DNA of 64,000 bases from Bact-08 sp964533215. GTDB taxonomy: Bacteria > Bacteroidota > Bacteroidia > Bacteroidales > UBA932. How positions within the stretch are numbered: position 1 is the stretch's first letter; every line of letters starts with the position of its first letter. Shown here in pieces: positions 1-9,152 of the stretch. The position numbers and the translations under genes are program-made. The notes below the pieces were generated by a model. The model searched no databases. It had not been told where the DNA came from and was given only the letters and a program-made list of their open reading frames with translations. The stretch lies in contig CAZHLJ010000001.1 in assembly GCA_964533215.1 (NCBI GenBank), positions 248,001 through 312,000 of the forward strand, given 5' to 3'.

Positions 1-230
1 CGGACAGCGGTCTGGATGTAGATGCCCTAAGGATAGTTGCAACGGGGGTCAACAAACTAAAAACACCGGAAAATGCATTCATCGTAATCACTCACTACCA
101 GAGATTGCTGGATTATATTGTTCCTGATATTGTCCACATACTGTACGACGGACGTATAATAAAAACTGCCGGGAAGGAGCTGGCTCTCGAGGTTGAGAGC
201 AGAGGTTACGACTGGCTTATCAACGCTTAG
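1..230 (+). CDS. sufC: SufC, Fe-S cluster assembly ATPase (C-terminal part)
   Basis: The window opens inside this gene; 76 codons from base 3 to the TAG at 228-230 are present. The reading frame begins with DSGLDVDAL, the SufC version of the Walker B/D-loop region, and continues with VITHYQRLLDYI, the H-loop region in which SufC has the conserved histidine. SufC is the ABC-type ATPase that powers the SufBCD scaffold for assembling Fe-S clusters in the cytoplasm. The stop lies 3 bases before sufD, so the two are translationally close and surely co-transcribed. The N-terminal ATPase half (Walker A, signature) is outside the window. Confidence 0.93.
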   Translation, partial: DSGLDVDALRIVATGVNKLKTPENAFIVITHYQRLLDYIVPDIVHILYDGRIIKTAGKELALEVESRGYDWLINA

Positions 231-233
231 AAC

Positions 234-1274
234 ATGACATCAAAATTCACATACTCACCAGAAATTCCGGAAGATTTCCGATGCAGGGTTCCTCTGCCGG
301 GGACCATTCAGGCGTTTGTGATGAACGGTTTGCTCAAAGGTCCTGTTGAGGGGAATCCTGATATATCTGTTATACCGGGCGATTCTCTTGGGTTCGACCT
401 TACAGTGGAAAAAGGGGCAGTCGTTAAAGACAGTATACAGATTATAAGTGTGAGAGACTCGGTAAACACAGGCTACGTAAAGTTCACAAACAATTTTTAC
501 TTTGGCGGAAACTCAGAGTCTCAGATACTCCTTTGTACGCATACACTCTCTATGGACGAATTCAAGACAGACTCGGTGCTTAATATAAATCTTGCTGAGG
601 GAGCCAATGTCAATATTGTAGTAATGCAGAACGAGCATAATAAATCTACTCATTGCGTTAAGTTTGACATCAATCTTGCCAAAGATTCTTACCTGAGGGT
701 AAACATTGTTTCCCTGCATGGTGGATTCCTGCAGAACGATATTGAGGCAAAATTAAAAGGAGAGGGATCTAACTGTGAGATTAACGGAGTATATCTTGTA
801 GATGGCAGTCAGGAGATAAGGACAAATGTGAATGTACAGCATCTTGTTCCGCATTGCCAGAGCAGGCAGTTGTTCAAAGGCATTCTGGACGATGAGTCCA
901 AGGCCCTGTTTTATGGAAAGATAATTGTTTCCAAAGATGCACAGAAGACCGAAGCATATCAGGCAAACCATAACCTGCTTCTCTCCAGAAGTGCGAAAGT
1001 CTTTGCTCAGCCTCAGCTGGAGATTTATGCAGATGACGTAAAGTGTTCACACGGAGCAACAAGCGGAAGACTGGACGAAATGGCTCTTTTTTACATGCGT
1101 TCCAGAGGGATAGGTGCTGATGAGGCAAAGCTTCTTCAACAAATGGCCTTTGCCTATGATGTTCTGGAAAAGATTAACAACGAGCAGCTCCGTCAGAGAC
1201 TTCAGGATCTAGTAGAATCCAGATTAAGGGGAGAATTCAAACGTTGTGCCAACTGTAGCATGAATTGTTGCTAG
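234..1274 (+). CDS. sufD: SufD, Fe-S cluster scaffold subunit
   Basis: A 346-residue protein of the SufB/SufD beta-helix family. The family signature near the C-terminus, CSHGATSGRLDE, is at about residues 271-282; it contains the histidine (about 273) that in SufD is implicated in cluster assembly. SufD forms a heterodimer with SufB on the SufC2 ATPase. It directly follows sufC by 3 bases. The C-terminus is unusually cysteine-rich for this family (four Cys in the last nine residues, CANCSMNCC), which could bind metal, although this is inference. In many Bacteroidota sufS follows sufD; here the next gene is a ribonucleotide reductase, so the suf operon ends or is interrupted at this point. 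Confidence 0.95.
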   Translation: MTSKFTYSPEIPEDFRCRVPLPGTIQAFVMNGLLKGPVEGNPDISVIPGDSLGFDLTVEKGAVVKDSIQIISVRDSVNTGYVKFTNNFYFGGNSESQILLCTHTLSMDEFKTDSVLNINLAEGANVNIVVMQNEHNKSTHCVKFDINLAKDSYLRVNIVSLHGGFLQNDIEAKLKGEGSNCEINGVYLVDGSQEIRTNVNVQHLVPHCQSRQLFKGILDDESKALFYGKIIVSKDAQKTEAYQANHNLLLSRSAKVFAQPQLEIYADDVKCSHGATSGRLDEMALFYMRSRGIGADEAKLLQQMAFAYDVLEKINNEQLRQRLQDLVESRLRGEFKRCANCSMNCC

Positions 1275-1372
1275 AGGTGATGGAAAGAGTCCGACACAGT
1301 GATCATCAAGGTGTGTTGATTAAGTGTTGATAAGATTTGGCTCTTTTCCTTAATAAGTCCGTCTATTTAGTA

Positions 1373-1380
1373 TAATTTTG
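1373..1380 (+). promoter_or_regulatory. Candidate -7 promoter element upstream of nrdJ
   Basis: TAATTTTG matches the Bacteroidota -7 consensus TAnnTTTG and lies 55 bases before the nrdJ start. No convincing TTG box is present 19-21 bases upstream, so this is a half-match only. The 161-base gap between sufD and nrdJ shows no cobalamin-riboswitch B12 box that I can recognise, although the gene product needs adenosylcobalamin. Confidence 0.45.
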
Positions 1381-1435
1381 TCAGAGTCGAGAGAGGAATC
1401 TTTCGGCTTTTTCTTTCAAAAAATTTCAATATAAT

Positions 1436-3958
1436 ATGAAAACATATACCTACGAAGAGGCAATGGCAGCCAGCCTGGAATATTTTAAGGGTGATGAACT
1501 TGCAGCATCGGTCTGGATTAACAAGTATGCGATGAAGGATTCCTTCGGCAACCTGTATGAGCACTCTCCTGAGGATATGCATTGGAGGTTGGCCAATGAG
1601 TTTGCCAAGATCGAAAACAAGTACCCCAATCCGCTTTCTGCAAATGAGATTTATGACCTCCTCCGGGAGTTCAGATACATTGTTCCACAAGGTGGACCAA
1701 TGACAGGAATTGGTAACAATTATCAAATTGCATCTCTTTCAAACTGTTTTGTGATAGGTCACAATAAACCGGCAGATTCCTATGGTGGAATCATGCGTAT
1801 AGATGAGGAGCAGGTTCAGTTGATGAAGAGAAGAGGTGGAGTCGGTCATGATCTTTCACACATAAGGCCGGCTGGAAGTGCAGTTCTTAACAGTGCATTG
1901 ACGTCTACAGGAGTTGTTCCTTTCATGGAGCGATATTCAAATTCCACACGCGAGGTTGCCCAGGATGGACGCAGAGGTGCCTTGATGCTAAGCATATCAG
2001 TCAAACATCCGGATTCAGAGAGTTTCATTGATGCAAAAATGGAGCAGGGCAAGGTTACTGGTGCAAACATCTCTGTAAAGATAGACGATGAGTTTATGAG
2101 ATGTGCCATTCAGAATAAACCATACAGACAACAATATCCTGTGGATTCTGAAACTCCAAGGGTTGTCAAGGATATAGATGCAAAGGCTTTATGGGAAAAG
2201 ATAATTCACAATGCGTGGAAATCGGCAGAACCTGGAATTCTATTCTGGGACACAATTATAAGAGAATCCCTTCCTGATTGTTATGCTGACCTTGGTTACA
2301 AAACCGTCAGTACAAACCCGTGTGGGGAAATTCCTCTATGTCCATACGATTCTTGCCGTCTGATAGCAATAAACCTCTACTCCTATGTGGAGAATCCATT
2401 TACTCCACAGGCAAAGTTCAATATGGAACTTTTCAAGGATCATGCTAAGAAGGCTATGAGGCTAAATGACGACCTGATAGACCTTGAGATGGAAAAAATT
2501 GAGCAAATATTGGCAAAGATCAAGGCTGACCCTGAGGAGGATGAAGTAAAGCTTGCAGAGTATACTCTTTGGGAAAAGATTCAGAAAAAGACTCTGGGGG
2601 GAAGACGAACAGGCCTTGGTATAACTGCCGAGGGAGATATGCTTGCTGCCTTAGGTCTTATGTATGGCAGCGATGATGCTATTGATTTTTCAGTAGAGAT
2701 ACAGAAGACGCTCGCATTGGAGGCTTACCGCTCATCTGCTGTAATGGCTCAGGAGAGAGGCGCTTTTCCTATCTTTGATGCGAAACGTGAGGCCAACAAC
2801 CCGATGGTTGCAAGAATACGCAAGGAAGACGAGGATCTTTATGATCAGATTGTAAGATACGGTAGAAGGAATATCTCAATGCTTACTATTGCTCCTACAG
2901 GGACAACTTCTCTAATGACCCAGACAACCTCTGGAATTGAACCCGTATTCCTGCCGGTATACAAGCGTAGGAAAAAGGTTAATCCAAACGACAAAAATGT
3001 AACGATTACGTTCCGTGATGAGGTTGGAGATGCATGGGAAGAGTATTACGTTTTTCATCATAAGTTTTTGATATGGTGTGAAATGAATGGCTTGAATAAG
3101 GAGCAGGTTCTTGCAATGAGAGGCTCTCAGGTAGATGATCTTGTCAAGAAATCTCCTTATTACAAAGCAACTTCAAACGACATTGACTGGTTGGCAAAGG
3201 TAAAGATGCAGGGCAAAATGCAGAAATGGGTAGACCACTCTATAAGTGTTACAGTGAATCTGCCTAACGATGCCACCGAGGAACTGGTTGCAGACGTTTA
3301 TAAAACTGCATGGGAGTGTGGATGTAAGGGAGTTACGGTGTATAGAGATGGCTCACGGGCAGGCGTTCTTGTTTCTGCAAAGGATAAAGATGGAAAGGAA
3401 TCTGTTGTGAAGAAAAGGCATCGTCCTCAATCGCTGGATGCAGAGGTAATCCGTTTCAAAAATGGGGCTGAACAGTGGATTGCATTGGTAGGTCTTCTTA
3501 ATGGAGTCCCTTATGAAATCTTCACTGGTCTTCTTGACGATGACACCAGGAACATTCCAAAGTCGGTTACAATGGGCTTCATTGTAAAAGAAAAAGATGA
3601 TGCCGGCAACTCAAGATACGACTTCCAGTATATAGACAGGTATGGTTACAGGAACACTGTCGGCGGTATCTCTCATATGTTCAACAAGGAGTACTGGAAC
3701 TATGCAAAGCTTATCTCCGGTGTATTGCGTAACGGAATGCCTATTGTGGACATTGTAAACCTCGTTAACGGCCTTCAACTGGACAGTGAGGCTATCAATA
3801 CCTGGAAAAATGGTATTGAGAGAGCCTTGAAAAGATATATCCCCGACGGGACAAAGGATGACACAGGGAAGAAATGCGAGAAATGCGGCTCACATGAACT
3901 CGTATATCAAGAGGGTTGTCTAAATTGCCTCTCTTGTGGATACTCAAAGTGCGGATAA
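1436..3958 (+). CDS. nrdJ: Adenosylcobalamin-dependent (class II) ribonucleotide reductase
   Basis: An 840-residue single-chain ribonucleotide reductase. The radical/active-site motif N-x-C-x-E is seen as NPCGEIPL with Cys at residue 296, and an early active-site cysteine occurs in SNCFVIGH (about residue 103). The conserved phosphate-binding stretch is IAPTGTTSLM (about 485). A TSCPD-type domain typical of NrdJ follows at roughly 660-770. The C-terminus is a cysteine cluster (CxxC, CxxC and a final SCGYSKCG), which in the family acts as the redox relay or zinc-ribbon tail. The enzyme reduces ribonucleotides to deoxyribonucleotides using AdoCbl and is oxygen-independent. It precedes ispE by 22 bases on the same strand. 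Confidence 0.95.
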   Translation: MKTYTYEEAMAASLEYFKGDELAASVWINKYAMKDSFGNLYEHSPEDMHWRLANEFAKIENKYPNPLSANEIYDLLREFRYIVPQGGPMTGIGNNYQIASLSNCFVIGHNKPADSYGGIMRIDEEQVQLMKRRGGVGHDLSHIRPAGSAVLNSALTSTGVVPFMERYSNSTREVAQDGRRGALMLSISVKHPDSESFIDAKMEQGKVTGANISVKIDDEFMRCAIQNKPYRQQYPVDSETPRVVKDIDAKALWEKIIHNAWKSAEPGILFWDTIIRESLPDCYADLGYKTVSTNPCGEIPLCPYDSCRLIAINLYSYVENPFTPQAKFNMELFKDHAKKAMRLNDDLIDLEMEKIEQILAKIKADPEEDEVKLAEYTLWEKIQKKTLGGRRTGLGITAEGDMLAALGLMYGSDDAIDFSVEIQKTLALEAYRSSAVMAQERGAFPIFDAKREANNPMVARIRKEDEDLYDQIVRYGRRNISMLTIAPTGTTSLMTQTTSGIEPVFLPVYKRRKKVNPNDKNVTITFRDEVGDAWEEYYVFHHKFLIWCEMNGLNKEQVLAMRGSQVDDLVKKSPYYKATSNDIDWLAKVKMQGKMQKWVDHSISVTVNLPNDATEELVADVYKTAWECGCKGVTVYRDGSRAGVLVSAKDKDGKESVVKKRHRPQSLDAEVIRFKNGAEQWIALVGLLNGVPYEIFTGLLDDDTRNIPKSVTMGFIVKEKDDAGNSRYDFQYIDRYGYRNTVGGISHMFNKEYWNYAKLISGVLRNGMPIVDIVNLVNGLQLDSEAINTWKNGIERALKRYIPDGTKDDTGKKCEKCGSHELVYQEGCLNCLSCGYSKCG

Positions 3959-3980
3959 TTTCTAAAAGTGAGGATAGATA

Positions 3981-4763
3981 ATGATTGTATATCCGAGCGC
4001 AAAAATAAACATTGGTCTTAAGGTTATAGAAAAACGTTCCGACGGTTTTCATAACCTTGAGACCTTTTTCTTACCTGTCGACCTTACCGATATTCTGGAA
4101 ATAGTGGAATCTGCCAAGACTGAGATAACAGTCTACGGAATTCCGCTGGATGGCAATCCCCAGGATAATCTCTGTATAAGAGCGTATAATCTGCTTGCAG
4201 GAGAGTTTGACCTTCCTCCTGTGGAGATTCATCTTTACAAGAGGATTCCTTCAGGGGCAGGCTTAGGCGGTGGCTCTTCAGATGCCGCCTATACGCTTAT
4301 TGCACTTAACAAGCTCTTCGGACTTAATCTGAGCTGTGATGTTCTGGCCGGCTATGCCGCCCGACTTGGGAGCGACTGTCCTTTCTTTATCTATTCAGGT
4401 GGTCTTAAAAGGGCCGAAGGAGAGGGGATGTTTGCAGAGGGAAGGGGTGAGATACTTACTCCTTTTACAGTACCTCATTTAAAGGATTTTAAGGTGAAAA
4501 TCGAAGTCCCTCCTGTTTTTGTCTCCACGGCCGAAGCCTACGGCGGTGTTACACCATGCAAGCCGCAAGACTCTCTTAAAAAGTTGCTGATGCTTCCTGT
4601 AGAAGAGTGGAAATCGAATGTCACAAACGACTTTGAAAGCTCAGTATTCAAGAAACACCCTCTTATTGCCGAATACAAGCAGAACCTATACGATCAGGGA
4701 GCGCTATACGCCTCAATGAGCGGCAGCGGCTCATCGGTTTTCGGCTTGTTTATACAACGATAA
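3981..4763 (+). CDS. ispE: 4-diphosphocytidyl-2-C-methyl-D-erythritol kinase
   Basis: A 260-residue GHMP-family kinase that phosphorylates CDP-methylerythritol in the non-mevalonate isoprenoid pathway. The ATP-binding GHMP motif PSGAGLGGGSSDAA lies at about residues 90-103, the N-terminal signature is AKINIGLKV, and the C-terminal glycine loop SMSGSGSSVFGLF closes the protein. Length is slightly below the usual 280-300 residues. It follows nrdJ with a 22-base gap and converges on the permease gene to its right. Confidence 0.95.
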   Translation: MIVYPSAKINIGLKVIEKRSDGFHNLETFFLPVDLTDILEIVESAKTEITVYGIPLDGNPQDNLCIRAYNLLAGEFDLPPVEIHLYKRIPSGAGLGGGSSDAAYTLIALNKLFGLNLSCDVLAGYAARLGSDCPFFIYSGGLKRAEGEGMFAEGRGEILTPFTVPHLKDFKVKIEVPPVFVSTAEAYGGVTPCKPQDSLKKLLMLPVEEWKSNVTNDFESSVFKKHPLIAEYKQNLYDQGALYASMSGSGSSVFGLFIQR

Positions 4764-4796
4764 AAGGGCCTCTTCCCTCGACAGAATCAGCCCTTT
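4763..4796. terminator. Weak hairpin between convergent ispE and lolC/E genes
   Basis: AAAGGGC at 4763-4769 pairs with GCCCTTT at 4790-4796 with a 20-base loop; the arms end in A-runs and T-runs, so it could work in both directions. A second short inverted repeat, GATGC/GCATC, lies at 4830-4858. The region is a natural place for a bidirectional terminator between two converging genes, but the stem is only 7 bp. Confidence 0.35.
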
Positions 4797-4885
4797 CTGG
4801 TGTACTAAAACCTAAACCTACATATATAAGATGCGGGTATGTAAAAAAATGTTGCATCCAAGCGCAGAAATTTTACAGAAAAGAG

Positions 4886-6097
4886 TTAGAAATTCTCCAC
4901 TTTTCTTAAAATAAGCATCGGCAGTTTTGCCGCCAGATATCCGATAACTCCTACTCCACAAACAGTTATCAGCACATCTGTCAGTTTTACAACTACAGGG
5001 TAAGATTTGATTATAAAATTGCCCGGCATCTCAACGATGCCGTATTTCATCTGGATAAAGCAGATGGTCAGGCCAAGGATGGTACCCACAGATATGCCGA
5101 TTATAGAGATAAACCAACCTTCAAGAAGGAAAATCCGTTTGATCAGTCCATCATTGGCTCCCATACTCTTGAGGCTCTCCACATCCTCCCTTTTCTCGAT
5201 TATCAGCATAGAGAGGGAGCCAAAAAGATTGCAGGATATAATGATTATTACAAATAGCAGGATAATGTATATAGAGATCTTTTCCGACCCCATCATTTTG
5301 TATAGAGTTTCATTCTGTTCATATCTGTCCTTTACCAAATAATCCTTACCCAGAATCTTGCCAAACTCCTCTTTAAGCTGCTCTGCATCTTCTCCATTCT
5401 TGAGATAGATTTCGACTGATGTCACCTCACTGTCGTATTCAATTAGACTTCTAGCTACATCAATGGGAACGTAGATGTATTTGTTATCGAATCCTTGCTC
5501 TATCGAAAAGATTCCTGACGGAAACACCCTCTCCATGTTCAACGAAGATGTCGGGTTTACCAAAGAGATTGGTCTGGATCGGGATGGAAAGTAAAGATTA
5601 AGCGCATCAACGAAGTGGATGTTCAGTCCTAAGTTCCGTGCGATGCCCCTTCCCACAATTGCCTGTGGTACTTCTCCCTGATAGAGGGAAAATTCCCCTT
5701 CCACCAGATAGTTGCCTAACTTGGTTATTGCCTGATAATTGGAATCGACGCCCTTGATTGTGGCAACTGATTCCTGCTCGGCATATTTAATGAAAATGTT
5801 CTCTTCTATAATCTCACAGAAACTAGCAACCTTGCCGGAACTTCTTATCATGTCAAACCCTTCAGAATGAGGGTCGAAACTTTTTTTTACCTTGGAAACC
5901 ACAAGAAGATCAGATTCATGGGTGCTATAGAGAGATTTGATCAAACCTTCAAATCCATTGTAAACAGAGAGAATTATTATCAGGGCCATTGTCCCCAAAG
6001 CTATTCCACTCGCACTTATCAGTGAGATAATGTTTATTACATTATGCGATTTCTTCGCAAAAAGGTAGCGCTTAGCTATAAAAGTTGGTAATATCAA
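4886..6097 (-). CDS. LolC/LolE-type FtsX family lipoprotein-releasing permease
   Basis: A 403-residue inner-membrane protein with the FtsX/MacB layout: one N-terminal membrane segment (about 20-42), a periplasmic domain of about 220 residues, then three membrane segments (about 272-300, 320-350, 370-395). The linker motif IIEKREDVESLKSMGA after the second segment is typical of LolC/E/FtsX permeases, where it couples to the ATPase. The family extracts lipoproteins from the inner membrane with LolD. No LolD ATPase is adjacent, as is common in Bacteroidota. It is the last gene of a tyrS-rbfA-permease run on the minus strand, 18 bases after rbfA. Confidence 0.85.
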   Translation of the reverse strand: MILPTFIAKRYLFAKKSHNVINIISLISASGIALGTMALIIILSVYNGFEGLIKSLYSTHESDLLVVSKVKKSFDPHSEGFDMIRSSGKVASFCEIIEENIFIKYAEQESVATIKGVDSNYQAITKLGNYLVEGEFSLYQGEVPQAIVGRGIARNLGLNIHFVDALNLYFPSRSRPISLVNPTSSLNMERVFPSGIFSIEQGFDNKYIYVPIDVARSLIEYDSEVTSVEIYLKNGEDAEQLKEEFGKILGKDYLVKDRYEQNETLYKMMGSEKISIYIILLFVIIIISCNLFGSLSMLIIEKREDVESLKSMGANDGLIKRIFLLEGWFISIIGISVGTILGLTICFIQMKYGIVEMPGNFIIKSYPVVVKLTDVLITVCGVGVIGYLAAKLPMLILRKVENF

Positions 6098-6115
6098 AGG
6101 ATTTTTACCTGTTTG

Positions 6116-6466
6116 TTACTTTTTAAGGAGCTCATCTATATGCTCTACGTAATCCAGAGAGTCGTCAATATAATAGATCATCTCCGGAACAATCCTCAAC
6201 TGTTTTGAAACCCTTTTCCCCAACTCACCTCTTATAGATTTTGATGCAGCTTCAACAAGTTTTAAAACCTCGGCAGCTTTCCCGGAAGGGAAAACGCTTA
6301 GATGTACCTTTGCTACAGCGAGATCCGGACTTACCCGGACAGATGTTACGGAGATAAGGGCACCTCCAAATGCAGACATTCCTCTCTCGCGTATTATTTC
6401 AGCCAGATCCCTTTGAATCTGCTTTCCGACTTTTTGCTGTCTAGTGCTCTCTCCTTCCATAATCAT
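6116..6466 (-). CDS. rbfA: Ribosome-binding factor A
   Basis: A 116-residue RbfA with the KH-like fold pattern: N-terminal STRQQKVGKQIQRDLAEI helix, the central ISVTSVRVSPDLAVAKVHLS strand region, and the C-terminal LRIVPEMIYYIDDSLDYVEHI helix. RbfA binds immature 30S subunits and supports 16S rRNA 5'-end processing. The start overlaps the tyrS stop by 4 bases (6463-6466), which indicates translational coupling. An ATG two codons downstream of the first (MIMEGES) is an alternative start. Confidence 0.93.
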   Translation of the reverse strand: MIMEGESTRQQKVGKQIQRDLAEIIRERGMSAFGGALISVTSVRVSPDLAVAKVHLSVFPSGKAAEVLKLVEAASKSIRGELGKRVSKQLRIVPEMIYYIDDSLDYVEHIDELLKK

Positions 6467-7752
6467 ACAAGTTTGATAATAAAGTAATTTTTCTTTCCCT
6501 TCTGGATGAGAATGTATTTTCCGTTAAGAAGATTGCTTTCGGTAACCTGAGCATCAACAGATTCACACTTGTCCTTGTTTACGCTTACTCCTCCTGCCAT
6601 AATCATCTTGCGGCATTCGCCTTTTGACGGGAAGATAGTACTTTTAACTGCAAGAATGTCAATAATGTTTGAAGGTAAATCTGACTTTGCAATTTCGAAC
6701 TGCGGAACGCCTTCAAAAACAGATAGAAAAGTTTGTTCGTCTATAGTTTTGAGAACATCTGAGGTAGACTGCCCGAAGAGAATCTGAGACGCGTCTACAG
6801 CCTTCCTGTACTCATCTTCACCATGCACCATTATTGTCACCTCCTTGGCAAGCAGCTTCTGGAGTTCCCTCAAATGAGGGGCCTCCTCGTGCTTAGCAAT
6901 TGCTGCTTCAATCTCCTCACGTCCCAGCATTGTAAATATCTTAATATACTTTTTAGCATCATCGTCACTTACATTCATCCAGAACTGGTAAAAAGTATAA
7001 GGAGTTGTGTAGTTGGCATCCAGCCAGATATTCCCTTTCTCGGTCTTGCCGAATTTTCCACCATCAGCTTTGGTTATCAGTGGACAGGTGAGTGCAAAGG
7101 CATCACCGCCAAGCTTTCTTCGTATAAGTTCCGTGCCGGTAGTGATGTTACCCCACTGGTCGCTTCCACCCATCTGAAGCTTACAGTTGTGGTGCTCATA
7201 AAGGAAGAGATAGTCGTATCCCTGCACAAGCTGATATGTGAACTCAGTGAAAGACATCCCCTCGCGGTCATCACCGGAGATTCTCTTCTTGACTGAATCC
7301 TTGCTCATCATGTAGTTCACGGTTATGTGCTTTCCGATATCCCTGATGAAGTGGAGGAAAGTATAATCCTTCATCCAGTCATAGTTGTTCACAAGTATTG
7401 CTGAATTCGGAGCTTCTGAATCAAAATCCAGGAATCTCGAGAGTTGGTTTTTTATACAATTCTGATTGTGACGGAGTGTATCTTCGTCCAGAAGGTTTCT
7501 TTCGGCTGACTTCATGGAAGGGTCACCGATCATTCCGGTTGCACCTCCGACAAGAGCTATAGGTTTATGGCCGCAGGTCTGTAAGTGTTTAAGCATCATT
7601 ATGCTCACAAGATGACCGATATGAAGTGAATCTGCAGTAGGGTCAATACCCACATAGGCAGCTGTCGGCTCTTTTTGCAGTTGTTCCTCTGTACCAGGCA
7701 TAATGTTGTGAATCATTCCTCTCCACGTAAGTTCTCTAACGAAATTGCTCAT
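6463..7752 (-). CDS. tyrS: Tyrosyl-tRNA synthetase
   Basis: A 429-residue class I tRNA synthetase. The HIGH motif is at residues 44-47 (SLHIGHLVS) and the KMSKS-equivalent is KFGKT at 232-236, followed by the tyrosine-binding GGSDQWGNI (194-202). An S4-like RNA-binding domain occupies the C-terminus (about 360-429). It charges tRNA-Tyr. It heads the minus-strand tyrS-rbfA-permease operon, and a -7 element lies just upstream (7773-7780). Confidence 0.97.
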   Translation of the reverse strand: MSNFVRELTWRGMIHNIMPGTEEQLQKEPTAAYVGIDPTADSLHIGHLVSIMMLKHLQTCGHKPIALVGGATGMIGDPSMKSAERNLLDEDTLRHNQNCIKNQLSRFLDFDSEAPNSAILVNNYDWMKDYTFLHFIRDIGKHITVNYMMSKDSVKKRISGDDREGMSFTEFTYQLVQGYDYLFLYEHHNCKLQMGGSDQWGNITTGTELIRRKLGGDAFALTCPLITKADGGKFGKTEKGNIWLDANYTTPYTFYQFWMNVSDDDAKKYIKIFTMLGREEIEAAIAKHEEAPHLRELQKLLAKEVTIMVHGEDEYRKAVDASQILFGQSTSDVLKTIDEQTFLSVFEGVPQFEIAKSDLPSNIIDILAVKSTIFPSKGECRKMIMAGGVSVNKDKCESVDAQVTESNLLNGKYILIQKGKKNYFIIKLV

Positions 7753-7765
7753 GTTTCTCAGTAAA

Positions 7766-7800
7766 TTTTGGACAAAAGTACGGTTTTTTCTTTACTTTTG
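7766..7800. promoter_or_regulatory. Back-to-back promoters for tyrS and the S37 peptidase gene
   Basis: The 84-base gap between the divergent starts carries TACTTTTG on the plus strand at 7793-7800 and TACTTTTG on the minus strand at 7773-7780. The plus-strand element has a TTTTG 22 bases upstream (7766-7770); the minus-strand element has a TTG 22 bases upstream of it. Both match the Bacteroidota -33/-7 pattern, though the spacing is 1-2 bases longer than usual. The two promoters overlap, so they may compete for polymerase. Confidence 0.6.
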
Positions 7801-7836
7801 CTCAATTAGTTATACCTGTTTATTTATCAAAAATTT

Positions 7837-9144
7837 ATGAAAAAACACATATTAAATTCACTCCGGATATTCCTACTGGCTGCGATACTGTCTGTTAGCA
7901 GTTTTTCTGTATGGGCTGCCGAGGTAGATTCATTACTGCTTAAAATAGAGGCTCTGCCAAAAGTGAGTGATGTAAAGAGACTCCAGAGTACCCAGTTCGC
8001 AGATAAGTTTGCTCTTTTTGTCGAGCAGCCTCTCGATTATAAAAACCCGGCAGCAGGAACTTTCAAACAGCGAGTATATGTAATGAAGGCTGGCGAAGGG
8101 CGGCCTACTGTAATAGTGACAGAGGGCTATGGAGGATCATATGCCGCAAGTCCAAGATATAGGGAAGAGCTGTCCAGAATATTGGATGCCAACCTTATAT
8201 TCGTTGAACATAGATATTTTCTGGAGTCGACCCCTTCACCGCTCAACTGGAAATACCTTACAGTTGAAAACGCTGCCAACGACCACCATAACGTAACTAC
8301 TATCTTTAAACAGTTGTTTAACGGCAAATGGATTGCCACAGGTATAAGCAAGGGAGGTCAGACAGCTTTGCTTTACAGATATTTCTTTCCAAAAGATGTT
8401 GATGTGACTGTGCCTTATGTTGCCCCGCTTTGTCGCGCAAGAGAGGATGGGAGGCATGAGCCATTTCTCAGCAATTTTGCCGGAACACAGAAGGAGAGGG
8501 ATATTCTCAGAAAATTTCAGACTGATCTCTTAAAAAGAAGAGTGGAGCTTCAACCAAAATTTGACTCGCTCTGCAAGGCAAATGGTTACAAATTTAACCT
8601 TCCGCTTGAACAGATTTATGACTATTCTGTTCTGGAGCTTCCATTTTCTTTCTGGCAGTGGGGTAGCCCTATCTCGGAAGTTCCTCAGCCTGGAGCTCCA
8701 GTGGACGTTGCTTTCAGGTACTGGATGAAGACCAGTTCTCCCGATTATTTTGTAAACAACAGTCCAACCGCTGCATTCTTTGTGCAGGCAGCCAGGGAGC
8801 TAGGTTATTACGGATATGACACCAGACCTTTCAAGGGTTTGCTCAAGATCAGGAGCTCGAAGGGTTACCTGGCTAAACTGTTTCTTCCGAAAGGTTCAGA
8901 ATATAAATACGATAGGAGTCTCTACAGGAAACTTAAGGATTTTGTTGCAAACACAGATGCAAAAATGATGTTCATATATGGAGAGTTCGATCCTTGGAGT
9001 TCTGTAAAGGTTGATGAACCAAATAACAATAATGTTGTTGTTCTTGTACAACCAAATGGAAGCCACAAGGCTCGTATTGCTACAATGCCCGAAGATATTG
9101 GCAAAAAGGCAGTCGTCACTCTTGAAAAGTGGCTTTCTGAATGA
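7837..9144 (+). CDS. Secreted serine peptidase, S37/S28-like tripeptidyl aminopeptidase
   Basis: A 435-residue protein with an N-terminal signal peptide (about 1-28, ending VWAA). The alpha/beta-hydrolase fold motifs are visible: GTFKQRVYVMK, the VTEGYGG strand-loop, EHRYF, and a nucleophile elbow GISKGGQTA with Ser171. Asp385 in GEFDPWSS and His410 in NGSHKAR complete a probable catalytic triad. This arrangement is that of the PS-10/S37 peptidase family, which releases tripeptides from protein N-termini in the periplasm. A -7 element (7793-7800) is 36 bases upstream. The neighbouring DUF2156 gene follows after 8 bases. Confidence 0.85.
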   Translation: MKKHILNSLRIFLLAAILSVSSFSVWAAEVDSLLLKIEALPKVSDVKRLQSTQFADKFALFVEQPLDYKNPAAGTFKQRVYVMKAGEGRPTVIVTEGYGGSYAASPRYREELSRILDANLIFVEHRYFLESTPSPLNWKYLTVENAANDHHNVTTIFKQLFNGKWIATGISKGGQTALLYRYFFPKDVDVTVPYVAPLCRAREDGRHEPFLSNFAGTQKERDILRKFQTDLLKRRVELQPKFDSLCKANGYKFNLPLEQIYDYSVLELPFSFWQWGSPISEVPQPGAPVDVAFRYWMKTSSPDYFVNNSPTAAFFVQAARELGYYGYDTRPFKGLLKIRSSKGYLAKLFLPKGSEYKYDRSLYRKLKDFVANTDAKMMFIYGEFDPWSSVKVDEPNNNNVVVLVQPNGSHKARIATMPEDIGKKAVVTLEKWLSE

Positions 9145-9152
9145 AATGATTT

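Noticed and set aside
1275..1435. Possible cobalamin riboswitch before nrdJ
   Set aside because: No B12-box-like sequence or expected stem set was seen.
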